Of a stretch of DNA of 41,047 nt, positions 39,187 through 41,047 are shown in pieces. The position numbers and the translations under genes were made by a program. Source of the DNA: Candidatus Gottesmanbacteria bacterium RIFCSPHIGHO2_02_FULL_39_14 (GTDB lineage: Bacteria; Patescibacteriota; Microgenomatia; 2-02-FULL-39-11); the NCBI GenBank assembly GCA_001779205.1, contig MFJM01000023.1, forward strand, positions 38,865 to 79,911, read 5' to 3'. The notes beneath the pieces were generated by a model. That model had not been told where the DNA came from. It searched no databases and saw only the letters and a list, made by a program, of their open reading frames with translations. Position 1 is the stretch's first letter. Each line of letters begins with the position of its first letter.

Positions 39187-40655
39187 ACGGCAGAGGGATC
39201 ATGTTTGACGTAGACGGTTTGCATATCGGAATAAAAGTCCAGAGCTTCAATACCCGGCTCCCTGGTACCATTACCCGATTGCTTTACTCCCCCAAAAGGC
39301 AGGTGAGGTTCACTGCCATAGGTCGGACCGTTAACGGAGACTACCCCGGCCTGAATATTTTTAATAAATTCCTGGATTCGATTATTATTATTGGTATGAA
39401 TAGCACTAGTTAATCCGTAAGAGGAGTTATTTGCCAGCGCCACGGCCTCTTTAAAATCCCTGACTTTATGTAGGCTGGTTACCGGGCCGAACAGTTCACA
39501 GTCATAAATATCAGATTTAACGGTGACATTTTCCAGAATTGTAGGAGAAATAAAAAATCCCTTTTTAAATTTTCCCTCGGTTAATCTATAGCCGCCAATT
39601 AATATTTTCACTCCCTCTTTTTTGGCCTGTTGGAGGGCAGTTAATATTTTATTCAACTGCTTTTCATTGATGACGGGCCCCAAATTATCACTATCACTTA
39701 TTCCAACTTTTAAATTTTTAGCTTTTTCTATGAGCATCTTTTTGAATTTTTCATAAATGGAGGAAAAAACTACTATTCTACTAGCTGAAGCGCATCTCTG
39801 GCCGGCGTTAGAAAACGCGGATGAAATGGCGAAATCGGATGCTTTGTCAAGGTCAGCGTCATCGCAAACCACAAAAGGATTTTTCCCGCCCAATTCCAAA
39901 CTTAATTTTACAAACCGAGAGGATACTTTTTGGGCAATCAAGCGGCCGGTTTCTTCCGAACCGGTAAAACTGACTAAGTTTATTCTTTCATCCTCAAGAA
40001 GAGCGTTACCGACTTCCACCCCTTTTCCCTGAAGGACCGAAAAAATTCCTTCCGGCAAGCCGGCCTCTTTTAAGATTTTGGCAAACCAAACCGGAGTATA
40101 CGGGGTATCTGATGAGGCTTTAAGTATTACGGTATTGCCGCATAAAAGGGAGGGGAAAGATTTCCAGGCGACATTGGCAATGGGAGTGTTAAAAGGAATA
40201 ATTAAAGCACAAACACCGACAGGCTTTCTAATGATCATGGCGGACCGGTCAGGCATGGCGCTTGAAGTAACTTTGCCGTAAAAACGCCGGCCTTCTCCGG
40301 CATAAAAAAATCCCAACTCGGCGGCTCCGTCCGTTTCGGCCAGGGCGTCTTTGACAGATTTACCAGTTTCCAAATGGACGATTTGGGCAATTTCATCCCT
40401 TTTTTTTTGCAGCAGAATTGAAGCCTGACGTAAAATATTAGCCCGGGAGATAATGGGTGTATTTTTCCATTCCGTGAGTTTCTTTTCAGCTTGCGAAACG
40501 GCATTATCAACATCCTTTTCATTTCCCCTGGTAATTTGACTTAAGAGTCTTCCATCTGCAGGATTTATTTTAGGGATAAAATCACCTGGTGATGATTCGA
40601 TTTCTCTATCTTCAATCCAATGATAAATTTTTTTAGGGTAAGTTTTGTCAGCCAT
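39183..40655 (-). CDS. NAD(P)-dependent aldehyde dehydrogenase family protein
   Basis: 490 aa; PFNTPIANVAWKSFPSLLCGNTVILKAS, FTGSEETGRLIAQK, LSLELGGKNPFVVCDDADLDKA, FSNAGQRCASASRIVV (catalytic Cys), PFGGVKQSGNGTREPG. Confidence 0.95.
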   Translation of the reverse strand: MADKTYPKKIYHWIEDREIESSPGDFIPKINPADGRLLSQITRGNEKDVDNAVSQAEKKLTEWKNTPIISRANILRQASILLQKKRDEIAQIVHLETGKSVKDALAETDGAAELGFFYAGEGRRFYGKVTSSAMPDRSAMIIRKPVGVCALIIPFNTPIANVAWKSFPSLLCGNTVILKASSDTPYTPVWFAKILKEAGLPEGIFSVLQGKGVEVGNALLEDERINLVSFTGSEETGRLIAQKVSSRFVKLSLELGGKNPFVVCDDADLDKASDFAISSAFSNAGQRCASASRIVVFSSIYEKFKKMLIEKAKNLKVGISDSDNLGPVINEKQLNKILTALQQAKKEGVKILIGGYRLTEGKFKKGFFISPTILENVTVKSDIYDCELFGPVTSLHKVRDFKEAVALANNSSYGLTSAIHTNNNNRIQEFIKNIQAGVVSVNGPTYGSEPHLPFGGVKQSGNGTREPGIEALDFYSDMQTVYVKHDPSAV

Positions 40656-40659
40656 TTAA

Positions 40660-41047
40660 TTATTGGAATAAAGTAATGAATAAAACTCCTATTACCATCA
40701 CAAAAGCTCCCACAATCCTCTCTTTAATTCTTTTTTCCCTAAAAATTAGATAGCCAAATATAACTGAAAAAAGTGCGCTTGTCCGTTTAATGGATATTAC
40801 ATACGAGACAAATGCAAGCTGTATCGCTGCCATGCTAAAAAAAGTGTTTAATACTTGAAAAAAACCTATTGGTATTATTACGCGAGCATGCTTTATTAAT
40901 TGTGGTAATCGTCCCTTCAATCGATAAACAATAACTGGAAATAAAGTAATAACAATAAAAACCTGCAAAGCAAATACCCAAAATAAAGGAGATGAGTGAA
41001 CAACCCCAATTTTATCGAAATTCGCACTAATACTCCATAAAAAAGCA
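40660..41047 (-). CDS. EamA/DMT-family transporter, partial (runs off the right edge)
   Basis: The supplied ORF starts at a TTG (40968), but the frame stays open to 41047 (...FLWSISANFDKIGVVHSSPLFWVFALQVFIVITLFPVIV...). C-terminus SAALFSVIFGYLIFREKRIKERIVGAFVMVIGVLFITLF-like EamA repeat. Confidence 0.8.
   Translation of the reverse strand, partial: AFLWSISANFDKIGVVHSSPLFWVFALQVFIVITLFPVIVYRLKGRLPQLIKHARVIIPIGFFQVLNTFFSMAAIQLAFVSYVISIKRTSALFSVIFGYLIFREKRIKERIVGAFVMVIGVLFITLFQ

Noticed and set aside
40660-40968. Stand-alone 102-aa protein beginning at 40968
   Set aside because: The start is TTG and the frame stays open to the window edge with EamA-like sequence, so it is a truncated larger gene.
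1-41047. CRISPR arrays, tRNA/rRNA genes, transposases, large direct or inverted repeats
   Set aside because: None recognised on reading; almost all sequence is occupied by protein-coding genes. A computed repeat/tRNA scan was not possible here.

Overview
The window is a ~41 kb, AT-rich, almost intergenic-free cell-surface polysaccharide / glycan-assembly locus. Gene style (dense GT arrays, many GT-C membrane proteins, few Shine-Dalgarno motifs) is consistent with a Patescibacteria/CPR genome, but taxonomy is not shown by the sequence. Three transcriptional blocks are visible. (1) About 20 minus-strand genes from 21612 down past position 1 (gaps of 44 bp or less, many ATGA-type overlaps). They encode GT4 and GT2 glycosyltransferases, SAM methyltransferases, GT39/GT-C membrane enzymes, an O-antigen ligase-GT39 fusion, a DPM1-like GT2-DUF2079 fusion, an acyltransferase and a Wzx flippase. 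(2) A divergent plus-strand island (21679-25667): a GT-C-like membrane protein, a methyltransferase and a frameshifted paralogous copy of the membrane protein. (3) A second minus-strand block (41047 to 25671): partial EamA transporter, aldehyde dehydrogenase, CMP-sugar cytidylyltransferase-like, transketolase, a GT-B-like protein, GT10 fucosyltransferase-like, GT2, DUF2142, GT39, DegT/StrS aminotransferase, a second Wzx, a membrane protein and a GtrB/DPM1-like GT2. The most interesting candidates are: the tightly coupled ALDH / cytidylyltransferase / transketolase / GT-B / GT10 module; the 'DPGTGS' micro-protein + NoeA-like methyltransferase + membrane protein module at the left edge; the two GT-C fusions; the paralogous membrane proteins with a CX7C motif; and -10 boxes placed for leaderless transcripts. 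No rRNA, tRNA, CRISPR array or transposase was recognised.
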